Positions 26,944 through 36,368 of a stretch of DNA of 64,000 nucleotides are shown here, piece by piece. Numbering within the stretch: the stretch's first letter is position 1; each line of letters opens with the position of its first letter. Origin of the DNA: AP-15 sp963700195 (lineage in GTDB: Bacteria > Pseudomonadota > Alphaproteobacteria > ATCC43930 > CGMCC-115725); the NCBI GenBank assembly GCA_963700195.1, contig CAVOWQ010000013.1, forward strand, positions 28,558 to 92,557. The letters are read 5' to 3'. The notes below the pieces were generated by a model. The model did not search any database, had not been told where the DNA came from, and saw only the letters and a list, made by a program, of their open reading frames with translations. The position numbers and the translations under genes were made by a program.

Positions 26944-27439
26944 ATGACGGTGCCTAGCGCCGCGCTCGGCGAACCCACCAGTTTTGCGGCGCGGCTGCGT
27001 CAAGCCACCGCTTTACTGGACCGCTTCCCACTCCCGATCGTCCAACTGATGTTCCCGCGTTGCCATCGCAGCGGTGTTCTGGAGCTCCGGGCTGACGAAA
27101 ATCGCCAGCTGGGACACCACGATCGTGCTGTTCCGCGACGAGTACATGGTACCGCTGCTGCTGCCCGGGATCGCCGCAGTGATCAGCACTACCTTCGAGC
27201 TTTCATGCTCGGCCCTGATCGTCGTCGGCTCGGCGACGCGGCTGGCGACCTTGCCGCTCCTCGCCATGGTCTTTGTGATCGAGGTGTTCGTCTGCCCCGA
27301 ATACTGAGCCATGCATCCGATGTGGGGCTCTATACTTTTGTTCCTGCTGACAAAAGGCACGGGTGTCTTCTCGCTCGATCATTACATCAAACGCGCCCTT
27401 CGCACGAACCGGTTCATCGCTGGCCGACGGGCCGATTGA
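26944..27439 (+). pseudogene. DoxX family membrane protein, broken
   Basis: Encodes MTVPSAALGEPTSFAARLRQ and ATALLDRFPLPIVQLMF, then after an indel near 27055 continues as RVAIAAVFWSSGLTKIASWD and TTFELSCSALIVVGSATRLATLPLLAMVFVIEVF. A TGA at 27305-27307 then replaces what is normally a Trp codon (PEYW), and the frame goes on as AMHPMWGSILLFLLTKGTGVFSLDHYIKR to a stop at 27437-27439. Apart from the indel and the nonsense codon the four-helix DoxX protein is complete, so inactivation looks recent. A related double DoxX domain is fused to an oxidoreductase just downstream. Confidence 0.75.
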
Positions 27440-27756
27440 GGCTGCAGTCTATTAACCTGTTTGCCATCTGAAATCGAGGTAACGGTCGCATACCGTACGG
27501 CAGCGGGCCGCTCCAATGCCGCGTTCGCATGGGTTCAATAGCGAATGAGCAATTTCAACGCGACGCGGCAGGTTCATATTCTCCATTATCGGGCGCGATA
27601 GATCGTTTCTTCGTGTCGTATACGAATAGAGGATCGGAAATTTCTCGCCGATCCGCTTCATGAGTTGCTTGTGCGGAGTCGATGAGGAGCATCGGGGGTG
27701 GCAGCGTTCGAGATATTTAGAACCTGCCGGCGACCCGGCGGAGAGGAGGAATGACT
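27440..27756. other. intergenic region upstream of the DoxX-NDH2 gene
   Basis: About 317 bases, lower in GC than the neighbours. On the minus strand 27452-27661 is an open frame of 69 codons (starts MKRIGEKFPILYSY) with protein-like composition but no ribosome site and no family I recognise; it may be a gene fragment. No clear promoter or terminator is seen. The strong AGGAGG at 27744-27749 belongs to the downstream gene. Confidence 0.35.
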
Positions 27757-30000
27757 ATGTCAAGACCGGCAAATCTCCGAGCCAGAACATCCAACCCCGC
27801 TCACCTTGCTGCAGCGACGGTCCGGTGGGCGAGCGATGTGTGCCGGATCGCCGAGAGAACGGTCGGCCCTCTGCTCGACCTGTTCATAAGGCTATGGCTC
27901 GCCGGGATCTTCTGGGCCTCCGGCATGGTCAAGCTGCAGAGCTGGACCACTGCTCTCTATCTCTCGGCGCACGAGTACCCGGTTTCGTGGTTGGATCCGG
28001 TAACAGCGGCCTGGCTCGGGGAGGCGATCGAGATCGTCTGCCCGCCGCTATTGGTGTTCGGGCTTGCGACGCGGTTTGCCGCCCTGCCGATGCTGATCCT
28101 TTCCTTGGTCATTCAGTTCTCCTACCAGGCTCTGGATCAGCAGCTGTTCTGGGCGATCCTGTTCGGATGGTTTGTCGTCAGGGGTGCCGGGCCGATCTCG
28201 CTCGACGCACTGATCGGGCGCGGCATCGCCGCCACCGCCCTGCCCCTGGCCGGGCCGATCATCCGTTTCTTCGCGGAACTGTCGCGCTGGGGCGATCCGG
28301 CCATCAAGCTGCTCCTGCGTTGCTGGATCGCGGCCCTGTTCTTCCGGTCCGGTGTGATGAAGATCAGCAACTTCGACATGACGCAAATGCTCTTTCGTGC
28401 CCAGTCGGCGGAGCGGCTGTTGCCGCCGGAACTGGCGGCGCGCTTGACCATCATCATCGAGCTCGCCTGCCTGATATTCCTCGTCCTGGGGGCGGGCACG
28501 AGGATCACGGCTATCATACTGATTGGATTAAGCGCGTTGGTCGACCCGACTTACCAGCGGTCGATCGATCTCGCCTATTATTTGATGGTGCTGGGCCTCA
28601 TTGCTCTCCACGGGCCAGGTGCGTTGTCGATTGACAGCCTTCTCCTCCGAGCGCTGGAGCGTCGCTTTCCCGGTCTCAAAGGAATGAGCATGGTCTCATA
28701 TGAGGGCATGCCACACGTGGTCATAGTTGGCGGCGGTTTTGGCGGCATCGCTGCAGCGAGGGCGCTGCGTCGCGCGAGCTGCCGGGTCACCGTGATCGAC
28801 CGGCGCAACTATTTTTTATTCCAGCCGCTGCTCTACCAGGTAGCCACCGCCGGGCTTTCCCCGGCCGACATCGCCGGACCCATCCGTGCTCTGTTTCGCG
28901 ATCAGCCCAATGTTCGTGTAATGCTCGGTGAGGTAACCGGCGTCGATGCCGCGAGGCGCGAGGTAATCTTGCGGGATGCTCGAGTTGCATACGACTATCT
29001 CGTGGTCGCAACCGGTGCTCGCCACAGCTATTTCGGGCATGACGAATGGGCGCCGTTCGCACCGGGCCTGAAGCAGATCGACGATGCTACCGGCATTCGC
29101 AGCCGCCTGCTGTTTGCTTTCGAGCAGGCGGAGAATGCAGGCTCAACAGGGATGCAGCGCGAAATGCTGACCTTTGTGATTGTCGGCGGCGGTCCGACGG
29201 GGGTCGAGCTGGCGGGAGCCATCGCCGAGCTCGCGCGCCATGGCCTATCGCAGGAGTTCCGTGCAATCGATCCCTCGATGGCACAAGTGATCTTGATGCA
29301 GTCCGGCCCTCGCATTCTGCCGGCATTTCCGGAGAGCTTGTCGCGTCAGGCGGCGGCGGCCTTGACCGATCTCGGTGTCGAGGTACTGACCGGCGGCGCC
29401 GTCGAGCGGATCGACGACGCGGGCGTGGTCGTCTCCGGCCGGCGGGTGACTGCAGGCAATGTCTTTTGGGCGGCCGGCGTCATGGCCTCGCCTGCGGCGC
29501 AATGGTTGAAGGCCGAAGCCGATCCGGCCGGCAGGGTTAAGGTCACGCAGGACCTGTCGGTCCCGGGTTTGCCCGGGATCTTCACGATCGGCGATACCGC
29601 TTTGTCCAACGGTTGGAACGGCAAGCCGGTGCCCGGGCTCGCGCCGGCGGCCAAACAGCAGGGCCGTTATGTCGCCTCGGTCATCGAGGCTCGTATCGAG
29701 GGCCGCACGCCGCCGGCTCCCTTCCATTACCGCCATGCGGGCAGTCTCGCGACGATCGGCCGGAAGGCAGCGGTCGCCGATTTCGGCTGGCTACGGCTCT
29801 CCGGCGCTCTGGCCTGGTGGGTCTGGGGCGCGGTCCATATTCTGTTCTTGTCAGGGATGCGTAATCGAGTGGTCGTCGCGCTTGAATGGTTCTGGGCGTA
29901 CCTCACCTACCATCCCAGCACCCGTCTGATCACCGGCGACATTCCAGTCACTCTTCGCGAAGGAAACCGACTTTCGACGGTGGCACGGTCGAGCGCCTGA
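27757..30000 (+). CDS. DoxX-DoxX-NDH2 fusion: membrane FAD/NAD(P)-dependent oxidoreductase
   Basis: A protein of about 747 residues. Residues 35-160 and 175-305 are two DoxX-type four-helix membrane domains (RLWLAGIFWASGMVKLQSW; LRCWIAALFFRSGVMKISNFD). From about residue 320 it is a type II NADH dehydrogenase: FAD motif VVIVGGGFGGIAAARAL, NYFLFQPLLYQVATAGLSP, NAD motif FVIVGGGPTGVELAGAI, FTIGDTA, and the C-terminal membrane-binding tail LAWWVWGAVHILFLSG. It probably passes electrons from NAD(P)H to quinone. Separate DoxX and NDH2 genes are the rule, so the fusion is notable. ATGs occur at 27751 and 27757; AGGAGG at 27744-27749 is correctly spaced only for the second. Confidence 0.88.
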   Translation: MSRPANLRARTSNPAHLAAATVRWASDVCRIAERTVGPLLDLFIRLWLAGIFWASGMVKLQSWTTALYLSAHEYPVSWLDPVTAAWLGEAIEIVCPPLLVFGLATRFAALPMLILSLVIQFSYQALDQQLFWAILFGWFVVRGAGPISLDALIGRGIAATALPLAGPIIRFFAELSRWGDPAIKLLLRCWIAALFFRSGVMKISNFDMTQMLFRAQSAERLLPPELAARLTIIIELACLIFLVLGAGTRITAIILIGLSALVDPTYQRSIDLAYYLMVLGLIALHGPGALSIDSLLLRALERRFPGLKGMSMVSYEGMPHVVIVGGGFGGIAAARALRRASCRVTVIDRRNYFLFQPLLYQVATAGLSPADIAGPIRALFRDQPNVRVMLGEVTGVDAARREVILRDARVAYDYLVVATGARHSYFGHDEWAPFAPGLKQIDDATGIRSRLLFAFEQAENAGSTGMQREMLTFVIVGGGPTGVELAGAIAELARHGLSQEFRAIDPSMAQVILMQSGPRILPAFPESLSRQAAAALTDLGVEVLTGGAVERIDDAGVVVSGRRVTAGNVFWAAGVMASPAAQWLKAEADPAGRVKVTQDLSVPGLPGIFTIGDTALSNGWNGKPVPGLAPAAKQQGRYVASVIEARIEGRTPPAPFHYRHAGSLATIGRKAAVADFGWLRLSGALAWWVWGAVHILFLSGMRNRVVVALEWFWAYLTYHPSTRLITGDIPVTLREGNRLSTVARSSA

Positions 30001-30050
30001 CGATTGGGCGCCATAGCCTGGTTGCGCTGAAGCGGCCGCCCGGCGCGGTG

Positions 30051-30464
30051 CTACTCTCGACGATGGATATTGGCGACGATGAACGTCACTGGTATAGCAC
30101 CCTTGTTTTCGACCCAGTGCATTCGCGGCCCGAATTCGGCGAATACCTGGCCGGGACCAAACTCCTCTGTCGTTCCATCGTCATGGTGGTTGGTGAGCAC
30201 CCCGGAGAGCAGATAGACGATCGTGGGATCGCCTTGATGGCTGTGCAGACCGATATGGCCGCCCGGCGACACGACCGCGCGGCTCAGACGCAGTTCGCGA
30301 TTTTGAACGCTGTCGATCTCCTTGGCGAGATCGATGGTGGCGAGCACGTCCTCCCTGACCAGGTAATAGTCGGTTGGCGCGGTATGCTGCCCCAGAACGA
30401 AGCCTGAGGCGAAGAGCGCCAACCCTGCCGAACCCAATGCCGTGATGTAACGAGCCGCTCGCAT
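30051..30464 (-). CDS. exported cupin-domain protein
   Basis: A 137-residue protein with an N-terminal membrane or signal segment (ARYITALGSAGLALFASGFVLG) and one cupin barrel: the metal-binding motif GGHIGLHSHQGDPTIVYLLSG, then MHWVENKGAIPVTFIVA. The fold suggests a small periplasmic metal-dependent protein; the reaction is unknown. The start at 30464 is preceded by GGGAGG; the longer frame lacks a signal. It converges on the NDH2 fusion and follows the symporter gene after 132 bases, so it may be the last gene of the long minus-strand run. Confidence 0.78.
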   Translation of the reverse strand: MRAARYITALGSAGLALFASGFVLGQHTAPTDYYLVREDVLATIDLAKEIDSVQNRELRLSRAVVSPGGHIGLHSHQGDPTIVYLLSGVLTNHHDDGTTEEFGPGQVFAEFGPRMHWVENKGAIPVTFIVANIHRRE

Positions 30465-30596
30465 ACTACCCTCCCGAGGCTCAACCGAACTTATCGTGCG
30501 TATGCGCACTCGGCGTATACCGCCGGCCCGCATCGGCATCTCGGCCCAAGGCAAGCACGCCAGCTGAGAGGCGGGCGAACCCTGTCCACCTGCGTT

Positions 30597-32123
30597 TTAC
30601 GGCGACCGCACCCCGGTATGAACGCGGAACATCACCTCGTCGAAACGGCGTTCATGCGCGTCGTTGCGACCGGCGACAAGTGTCCCGAGCACGGCGCCCA
30701 AGATTCCAAGCGGCAGGGCCACCACAGTTGGATTGACCAGGGGCCACAGCGCATCCTTGCCGAGATAGGCGGGGCCGATCAGTGCGAGCCCAACCGACGA
30801 GATCAGACCTAATCCCATCCCGCCGATCACGCCACCGGTATTGAAACGGCGCCAGAACAACGAGAGGGCCAATACCGGAAAGTTGGCGCTCGCGGCGATA
30901 CAGATCGCCAGGATCACCAGAACTGCGACGTTGACGCCCTCGGCGAGTATCCCCAACAGGGTCGCCACAATCCCGACAGTGATGGCGGTGATCCGCGCAG
31001 CCATCACCTGGGCACGCTCGTGCACATTCCCCTTCCTGATCAGGTTGACATAGAGATCGTGCGCAATGGCGCCCGAGGTCGCCAGCGTCAGCCCGGCGAC
31101 GACGGCGATGATCGTCGCGACCGCGACAGCGGCGACAAAAGCAAGCATGATCTCGCCTCCGGCGGAGCCCTTCCCACCGCCGAGGTATTGAGCCAATAGC
31201 GGCAATGTCAGATTGCCGCCCCGGTCCGCCGCTCGAATGGCGTCCTGGCCGACGAAGTGAGCTGCCGCGAGCCCAAATATCGTGGTGCAGGCGAAAAACG
31301 CGCCGGCGAGGAACATGACCCAGATGACCGATCGCCGCGCCGTCTTGGCGTCCGGGACCGTGTAGAACCGGGTCATCACATGCGGCAAGCCCGCCAAGCC
31401 CAGCACGTAACCCAGGCCGAGCGACACCTCGTCCCACGGATTCTTCAGGAGATTGCCCGGAAGCAGGAAACCGGGCCCGTACCGCGCCTCGTCGGTGCTG
31501 AAGAAAATAAGCGGATCGAACCCGATCTGCCACAGCGCCATCAGCAAAATGATTGCGCCCGCCGACAGCAGGAGCACGGCTTTGACGATCTGCACCCAGC
31601 TGGTCGCGAGCATGCCGCCGGCGGCGACGTAGACGATCATGCCGAGCCCCACGAGCACGACGGAAACGTCGTAGGGCAACCCGAAAAGCAGCTTCAGCAG
31701 CACGCCGCCGCCTGCCATCTGCGGGACCATATAGGCGAGATTGATAACAATCGTCCCCAATACCGCCGCGGCCAGAGCCGGCGGCCGTTTCATGCGGTAG
31801 TGGATCACATCGCCGAGGGTGTAGGTCCCGGTGTTGCGCAGCGGCTCGGCGATAATGAAGAGCACCGTGCAGAATGCGACGAGCGGTCCGATCGCGTAGA
31901 GCGCGCCGTCCATGCCGTAGAGTGCCGTCAGCCCGCTGAAGCCGAGGAAAGCGGCGGCGCTGCACCAATCACCCGCCAAGGCGAAACCGTTTTGCGCCGC
32001 CGTGAGGCCCTTGCCCGCCGCGTAGAAATCGGTCGCCGTGCGGGTGCGCCGCGCCGCCCATGCCGTGATCGCTAGGGTGAGGGTGAGGATCGCCGCGAAG
32101 ATGCCGATCGTGATGGCGTTCAT
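30597..32123 (-). CDS. sodium:solute symporter, acetate permease ActP type
   Basis: A 508-residue SSS-family transporter with about 13 membrane helices. Family marks are AARRTRTATDFYAAGKGLTA at the first loop, GFALAGDWCSAAAFLG, and the GLPHVMTRFYTVPDAKTARRS motif of the ActP/MctC branch, which carries acetate, propionate, pyruvate or other short monocarboxylates with sodium or protons. The upstream DUF485 gene overlaps it by 4 bases, as in yjcH-actP of E. coli. No acetyl-CoA synthetase is adjacent, so the substrate is inferred from family only. Confidence 0.88.
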   Translation of the reverse strand: MNAITIGIFAAILTLTLAITAWAARRTRTATDFYAAGKGLTAAQNGFALAGDWCSAAAFLGFSGLTALYGMDGALYAIGPLVAFCTVLFIIAEPLRNTGTYTLGDVIHYRMKRPPALAAAVLGTIVINLAYMVPQMAGGGVLLKLLFGLPYDVSVVLVGLGMIVYVAAGGMLATSWVQIVKAVLLLSAGAIILLMALWQIGFDPLIFFSTDEARYGPGFLLPGNLLKNPWDEVSLGLGYVLGLAGLPHVMTRFYTVPDAKTARRSVIWVMFLAGAFFACTTIFGLAAAHFVGQDAIRAADRGGNLTLPLLAQYLGGGKGSAGGEIMLAFVAAVAVATIIAVVAGLTLATSGAIAHDLYVNLIRKGNVHERAQVMAARITAITVGIVATLLGILAEGVNVAVLVILAICIAASANFPVLALSLFWRRFNTGGVIGGMGLGLISSVGLALIGPAYLGKDALWPLVNPTVVALPLGILGAVLGTLVAGRNDAHERRFDEVMFRVHTGVRSP

Positions 32124-32461
32124 GGTTTCATGCCGTCGTGATTTCTCCTCGCCACAATCCTCTGGACGAGCGGGTCATGGACCCGGTTTGCGACCCGCGC
32201 GTAGATCACCGCCAAAACCCAGGCGACGACGTAGTTGAGCACGATCAGCGCAAAGCCGAGATTGAGCGGGCCCAGCACTTTCGTGGCAAGCAACGGCTTG
32301 GCGAAGCCGCAGAGGATCGAAAGCCCGAGATAAACGGTCAGATAAACCGCAATCATCGGCGCGACGCACCGCAGTTTGGTAGCGACGAGCGCCGCGACAT
32401 CCGCCGAACCCGGCGCGCCAGTGGGTTCCGCGACGTCCCCTTTGAGGACCGCAATCGTCAT
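32120..32461 (-). CDS. DUF485 membrane protein (YjcH-like)
   Basis: A 113-residue protein with two membrane helices (APMIAVYLTVYLGLSILCGF and LNLGFALIVLNYVVAWVLAVIY) and the DUF485 tail ARVANRVHDPLVQRIV. It is the usual small partner of ActP-type symporters, with unknown role. Its stop overlaps the symporter ATG and its start overlaps the DUF1223 stop, each by 4 bases, so translation of the three genes is coupled. Confidence 0.9.
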   Translation of the reverse strand: MTIAVLKGDVAEPTGAPGSADVAALVATKLRCVAPMIAVYLTVYLGLSILCGFAKPLLATKVLGPLNLGFALIVLNYVVAWVLAVIYARVANRVHDPLVQRIVARRNHDGMKP

Positions 32462-33168
32462 GGCGGCCCGTTTTTCAACTGGAGCTCGGCCGCGCCGAGC
32501 ATTCGGCCATCGGCCGCCTGAACCAGCACGGCGATGCCTTCGCCGGCGGCGGGAGGATCTATCGCGAAGCGGAGCGGCGACCCGTCCCAGCTGCCGAGGG
32601 ATGCCAGCGATTCCACGGCATTGGCGTCCTGCAAAGTGCGGCGGGCGTTCTCCCCGCCTGCCACCCGTGTCGTGCGCTCTTGAGCGAAGCGCACCAGAAG
32701 CACACTGCCCCGCCCGTCGCCGGCGCCAATCGTGACAGAGCGGCGATCGTCGGCGAAGGCCACCGGCGCGACCACCTCGGGCCGCGCGTCACCAACCGCG
32801 GCAAGAACCTCCTGCCGATCCGAACCGACCATCTCACGCGCCCCGTCGACAACCATTTGCGGCGTATAGACCTGACCCAGATGGAATAGCCGAGAATAGG
32901 CTCGCTGCCGGTCCGTCGAGCTCTGGCTGGAGAATGGATCCTTCCAAGCGAGTCCGTCCCAGTAACTGATGTGGAAACCAAGGGCGATCACATCGTCGCG
33001 TCTTGCCAATTTTCCGAGCAGCGCATCGGCGGGCGGACAGGAGGAGCACCCTTGCGAGGTGAAGAGCTCGACCACAACAGGTCGTGTGTCTGCGCTCGCC
33101 GATGATAACAATAGCAACGGGCTGCCGAGCAGCAGCGCGCACATCAACGGAACCTTGTGACACTCCAT
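32458..33168 (-). CDS. DUF1223 exported thioredoxin-like protein
   Basis: A 236-residue protein with a signal peptide (LMCALLLGSPLLLLSSASA) and the DUF1223 hallmark ELFTSQGCSSCPPADALLG, whose Cys41-x2-Cys44 pair sits where thioredoxins carry their active site. GFHISYWDGLAWKDPF and YTPQMVVDG are also typical. The family is thought to act in periplasmic thiol chemistry, though no activity is proven. The start at 33168 fits the signal peptide and has GAGGA upstream. It lies 38 bases after the ABC permease gene and overlaps DUF485. Confidence 0.88.
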   Translation of the reverse strand: MECHKVPLMCALLLGSPLLLLSSASADTRPVVVELFTSQGCSSCPPADALLGKLARRDDVIALGFHISYWDGLAWKDPFSSQSSTDRQRAYSRLFHLGQVYTPQMVVDGAREMVGSDRQEVLAAVGDARPEVVAPVAFADDRRSVTIGAGDGRGSVLLVRFAQERTTRVAGGENARRTLQDANAVESLASLGSWDGSPLRFAIDPPAAGEGIAVLVQAADGRMLGAAELQLKNGPP

Positions 33169-33206
33169 CACGAAATCCTCCTCAAACTGATGGACGATAA
33201 CAGCAG

Positions 33207-34337
33207 TCAATCGAGACGGCGGCGGTATGCAATGAGCGCTAGGGCAGCGGCCAAGAGCCCAAACAGAGCGACCGGCCACATCTCCTGCGCGACGACGGCA
33301 GCGCCTTGTCCTTTCAATAGAACTCCGCGTGCGGTGCGGACAAAGTGGGTTAGCGGCAACACCTCGCCGATCCCCCGCGCCCAGCCCGGCATTCCCTGGA
33401 AGGGGAACATGAAGCCCGACAACAGCATCGACGGCAGATAAAAGAAGACAGCTGCCTGCATCGCTTGCATCTGGCTTTCCGCCAGAGCGGAGAAGGCGAA
33501 GCCCAGGATCAGATTGGCGCTCGCATAAACCGGCGCTGCGGCCAGCAGCGCCCAGAGGCCGCCTCTCGCCGGCAGATCGAAGAGCAGTTGCGCGAGACCG
33601 ACGGCCACTATCCCCTGCACTGTCCCGATAACGATATAGGGCGACAGCTTGCCGACCAGCGCATCCAATGCGTCTACCGGCGTCGCCAGAAGCGCCTCCC
33701 AGCTGCCGCGTTCGCGCTCACGGACAAGCGTCAAGGCCCCCAGCATCAGCATGCTGATCATGACGATGACGCCGACCAGCCCCGGAACGATCGTCCAGGC
33801 GGTGCGTCTCTGCGGATTATAAAGCCAATCGACGTCGACGGAGGGGCGGTCGTCCAGGGAGAACGTCGTCGCCCGCTTTTGCCAATAGGCCGTCTCCAAC
33901 GCCGCCAGCGCCGGACGCACAGCGCCTGGATCGGTCGCATCGACGACGACCCGCGCTCGCATCGGCGCGCCGCCGGCCTCCTCCTCGTCTGGAAGGGGCG
34001 GCAGCTCGATCGCGACCAGCGCCCGACCGGCGACGACCATCCGCTCAGCCGCGCCGGACGGCAGATTATTGCCGACAATCTTGAAGTATCCGGTCTCCTC
34101 GACAATGCGAGCGGCGCGCTCGACTGAGGGGCCGTCGCTTCCGGCAATGGCGATCGGGACATTCTTCGGATCGAGATTGACGGCATAGCCGAACAGAACG
34201 ATCTGCACGGCCGGCACCAGGGCAATCAAGGATATAGCCACTCGGTCCCGCATCAACCGCAGCGTTTCAATGCGGGCGACCGCCATCATGCGTCTGAGGC
34301 GCCGCTCCGCCGCCCTCCATGCGGTGCAGAGCGTCAT
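33207..34337 (-). CDS. ABC-2 type transporter permease
   Basis: A 376-residue permease: one N-terminal helix (RDRVAISLIALVPAVQIVLFGYAV), a large extracytoplasmic domain (residues 50-185), then five helices including GLVGVIVMISMLMLGALTLVRERERGSWEALLATPV, the signature of the YhhJ/YbhS exporter branch. That branch exports drugs, lipids or small molecules. The ATG at 34337 overlaps the stop of the ATPase gene by 4 bases; the frame stays open upstream over that gene. With the ATPase it forms a complete half-transporter pair. Confidence 0.92.
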   Translation of the reverse strand: MTLCTAWRAAERRLRRMMAVARIETLRLMRDRVAISLIALVPAVQIVLFGYAVNLDPKNVPIAIAGSDGPSVERAARIVEETGYFKIVGNNLPSGAAERMVVAGRALVAIELPPLPDEEEAGGAPMRARVVVDATDPGAVRPALAALETAYWQKRATTFSLDDRPSVDVDWLYNPQRRTAWTIVPGLVGVIVMISMLMLGALTLVRERERGSWEALLATPVDALDALVGKLSPYIVIGTVQGIVAVGLAQLLFDLPARGGLWALLAAAPVYASANLILGFAFSALAESQMQAMQAAVFFYLPSMLLSGFMFPFQGMPGWARGIGEVLPLTHFVRTARGVLLKGQGAAVVAQEMWPVALFGLLAAALALIAYRRRLD

Positions 34338-35302
34338 GTCTTTCGCGAGCCGATCGAGAGCGATCGCGCGAGTACAGCGTCCTCGAGCCGCGGTTCTGCC
34401 CGGGAGAGGCTCGCCGCGTGTATTGCGGCGAACCGGCGCAGGTCGAGTTCGGCGAGCGGATCGGCGACGACGCGCAGACATGCACCCTGCGGATAGCAGG
34501 TGACGACGCCGGTGACTGCGGTCACGTCGTTGGCAAACCGCCTTACATCGCTGCCGGACAATAGGAACACAGCGGCGGGCGAGCCGGCCGCGATTGCTGC
34601 CGGCGCTCCCGTGGCCACGACATGCCCGTTCGCAAAAAAGGCGGCGTGAGAGCACCGCTCCGCGTCGGCGAGATCATGAGTGCTTACGATCACACCCGCG
34701 CCGGCAGCCGCCAGCCCTTCCACGCGCCGCCATACGTCCTGACGCGCCGCCGCATCGAGACCCGCTGTCGGCTCATCGAGGAGCACGAGTTGCGGCGAAT
34801 GCAGCAGCGAGGCAGCAAGTTGGAGCCGCCGCGCCCAACCGCCGGATAACGAGGCCGCGGGGCTGTGTGCCCACGGCACGAGATTGAAGTCGCGCATCGC
34901 TGCCTCGGCCACCGCGCGCGGGTTCCGCAGCCCGTACACCGCAGCGCGGAACCGCAGATTTTCGAAGACCGAGAGCTCCGCATAGAGCGACAGCCGCTGC
35001 GACATGTAACCGACACGCTCGCGGATGTCTGCGGCCTCACGCTGAAGAACGAACCCCAGTATATGCCCGCCCCCACGATCAGGCTTCAGGATCCCCGCGA
35101 GCATGCGAAGCGCGGTGGTCTTGCCGGCGCCATTGGCCCCGACGAAACCGCAGATCTCGCCCGCCCACAGTGTCAGCGTAACGTCTGCAACCGCGATCGT
35201 GCGGCCATAGCATTTCGAAATATTGCGGACAGCCACCAGCAACTCTCGGCCGCAAGGTGGCAGCGCCGCGATCTCCGAGCACTTGTGGGCGAAGTCAGCC
35301 AT
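34334..35302 (-). CDS. ABC transporter ATP-binding protein
   Basis: A 322-residue ATPase: Walker A GANGAGKTT, Q-loop region GYMSQRLSLYAELSVFENL, signature LSGGWARRLQLA, Walker B LVLLDEPTAGLD and the switch His in VSTHDLADAERC. A C-terminal extension of about 80 residues follows, as in CcmA/NodI-type exporters. The signature has Gly-Trp where Gly-Gln is common. The gene overlaps the KAS III-like gene by 8 bases upstream and the permease by 4 downstream, which ties condensing enzyme and exporter into one transcript. Confidence 0.92.
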   Translation of the reverse strand: MADFAHKCSEIAALPPCGRELLVAVRNISKCYGRTIAVADVTLTLWAGEICGFVGANGAGKTTALRMLAGILKPDRGGGHILGFVLQREAADIRERVGYMSQRLSLYAELSVFENLRFRAAVYGLRNPRAVAEAAMRDFNLVPWAHSPAASLSGGWARRLQLAASLLHSPQLVLLDEPTAGLDAAARQDVWRRVEGLAAAGAGVIVSTHDLADAERCSHAAFFANGHVVATGAPAAIAAGSPAAVFLLSGSDVRRFANDVTAVTGVVTCYPQGACLRVVADPLAELDLRRFAAIHAASLSRAEPRLEDAVLARSLSIGSRKT

Positions 35303-36368
35303 GGTGATAGCGGAACCCGCCGAACATGAAGTCGGTGGCCTCAGCGCCGAGGGCGAGTACAGTCTGGCCCGGATTGAGAGCCGGCCTCAATTGAGCGAGG
35401 GCGAGCAAGATCGCAGCCGATCCTGTATTTCCCAACCGATCTGCCGTAACGACGATCCGCTCCCGCGCAACGCCGAGCGGCGACGCGAGAATGCTATCCA
35501 TGCGGCCATTGGCTTGATGCGGAAGGATGTAGTCGCAAAACTCGCTTCCGGCGTGGTTCGCTGCCGCGGCGCAATGCAAAAGCAGTTCAAGGCCGGAGCG
35601 GCGTATCGTATCAAAGTCGTGCCGGAATTCGGGAAACCCTGCACCGCAGCAGGGACCGTCGGATCCGCCGTCCGCCATTGTCAGGCCAGGCGCGCGCCCG
35701 CGCCCGATTTGGCCGTAAAACACGTGCGACAATCGAGCTCCTGCGCCCTCGTCGTCATGCGCTAGGATAATCGCAGCTGCCCCATCGCCCATCTGGACGA
35801 GATTGACGAGCTGGCCTGCGTCCTCGGCTGCTCGGAGCGGGTCAAAAAACACCGACCCGGTTTCGGATCCAACGATTGCCACCGGCCCCGCTCCTGCGCG
35901 CAACAATCCATGCGCGAACACCAGAGCATTGGCAAAGCCGGTGCAGGCTTGGCGGAACTCGACAAAAGGGCCGTCGAACCCCAGCAGCCCCGCAACTTGG
36001 CCGATGTTCGGCGGGATGAGGCGAGCCGGCGTCGCGGTGTGGCCGATGAGATAGGAGAGGTCCCGCGCCACTAGACCGGCTTCGCTGAGCGCGCCTCGTA
36101 TGGCGGCTGCGGCGAGTTCGGGATTACGGTTTCCTTTCCTGGGGATTTCCAATCGCATCGACATGTCACGGCACAGGTGGCGAGTGCGGATCCCGAGTTT
36201 GTTGGCGATCGCCGCTCCTGGGCGTCGCAGCGACAGGCCGAAGCGGCGATCCACTGCTGCCAACAACGCTTCGGTCGCGATTGGCTCGCCCGGGAGAGCT
36301 GCACCGGTGCCGAGAACCAGTAGCGGCGTGCGGTCGTGCCAGATTGCCGGCGAGGAGGCGCCCATCAT
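35295..36368 (-). CDS. ketoacyl-ACP synthase III-like condensing enzyme
   Basis: A 357-residue thiolase-fold enzyme with the full KAS III triad: Cys142 in FRQACTGFANAL, His284 in LPHQANGRMD and Asn314 in RLGNTGSAA. The opening VLGTGAALPGEPI and the GIRTRHL loop also fit. Being outside any fatty-acid cluster and coupled to a ferritin-like gene and an ABC exporter, it more likely starts or condenses a specialised acyl product than makes membrane fatty acids; this is inference. ATGATG gives starts at 36368 and 36365; the first overlaps the upstream stop by 4 bases. Confidence 0.88.
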   Translation of the reverse strand: MMGASSPAIWHDRTPLLVLGTGAALPGEPIATEALLAAVDRRFGLSLRRPGAAIANKLGIRTRHLCRDMSMRLEIPRKGNRNPELAAAAIRGALSEAGLVARDLSYLIGHTATPARLIPPNIGQVAGLLGFDGPFVEFRQACTGFANALVFAHGLLRAGAGPVAIVGSETGSVFFDPLRAAEDAGQLVNLVQMGDGAAAIILAHDDEGAGARLSHVFYGQIGRGRAPGLTMADGGSDGPCCGAGFPEFRHDFDTIRRSGLELLLHCAAAANHAGSEFCDYILPHQANGRMDSILASPLGVARERIVVTADRLGNTGSAAILLALAQLRPALNPGQTVLALGAEATDFMFGGFRYHHG

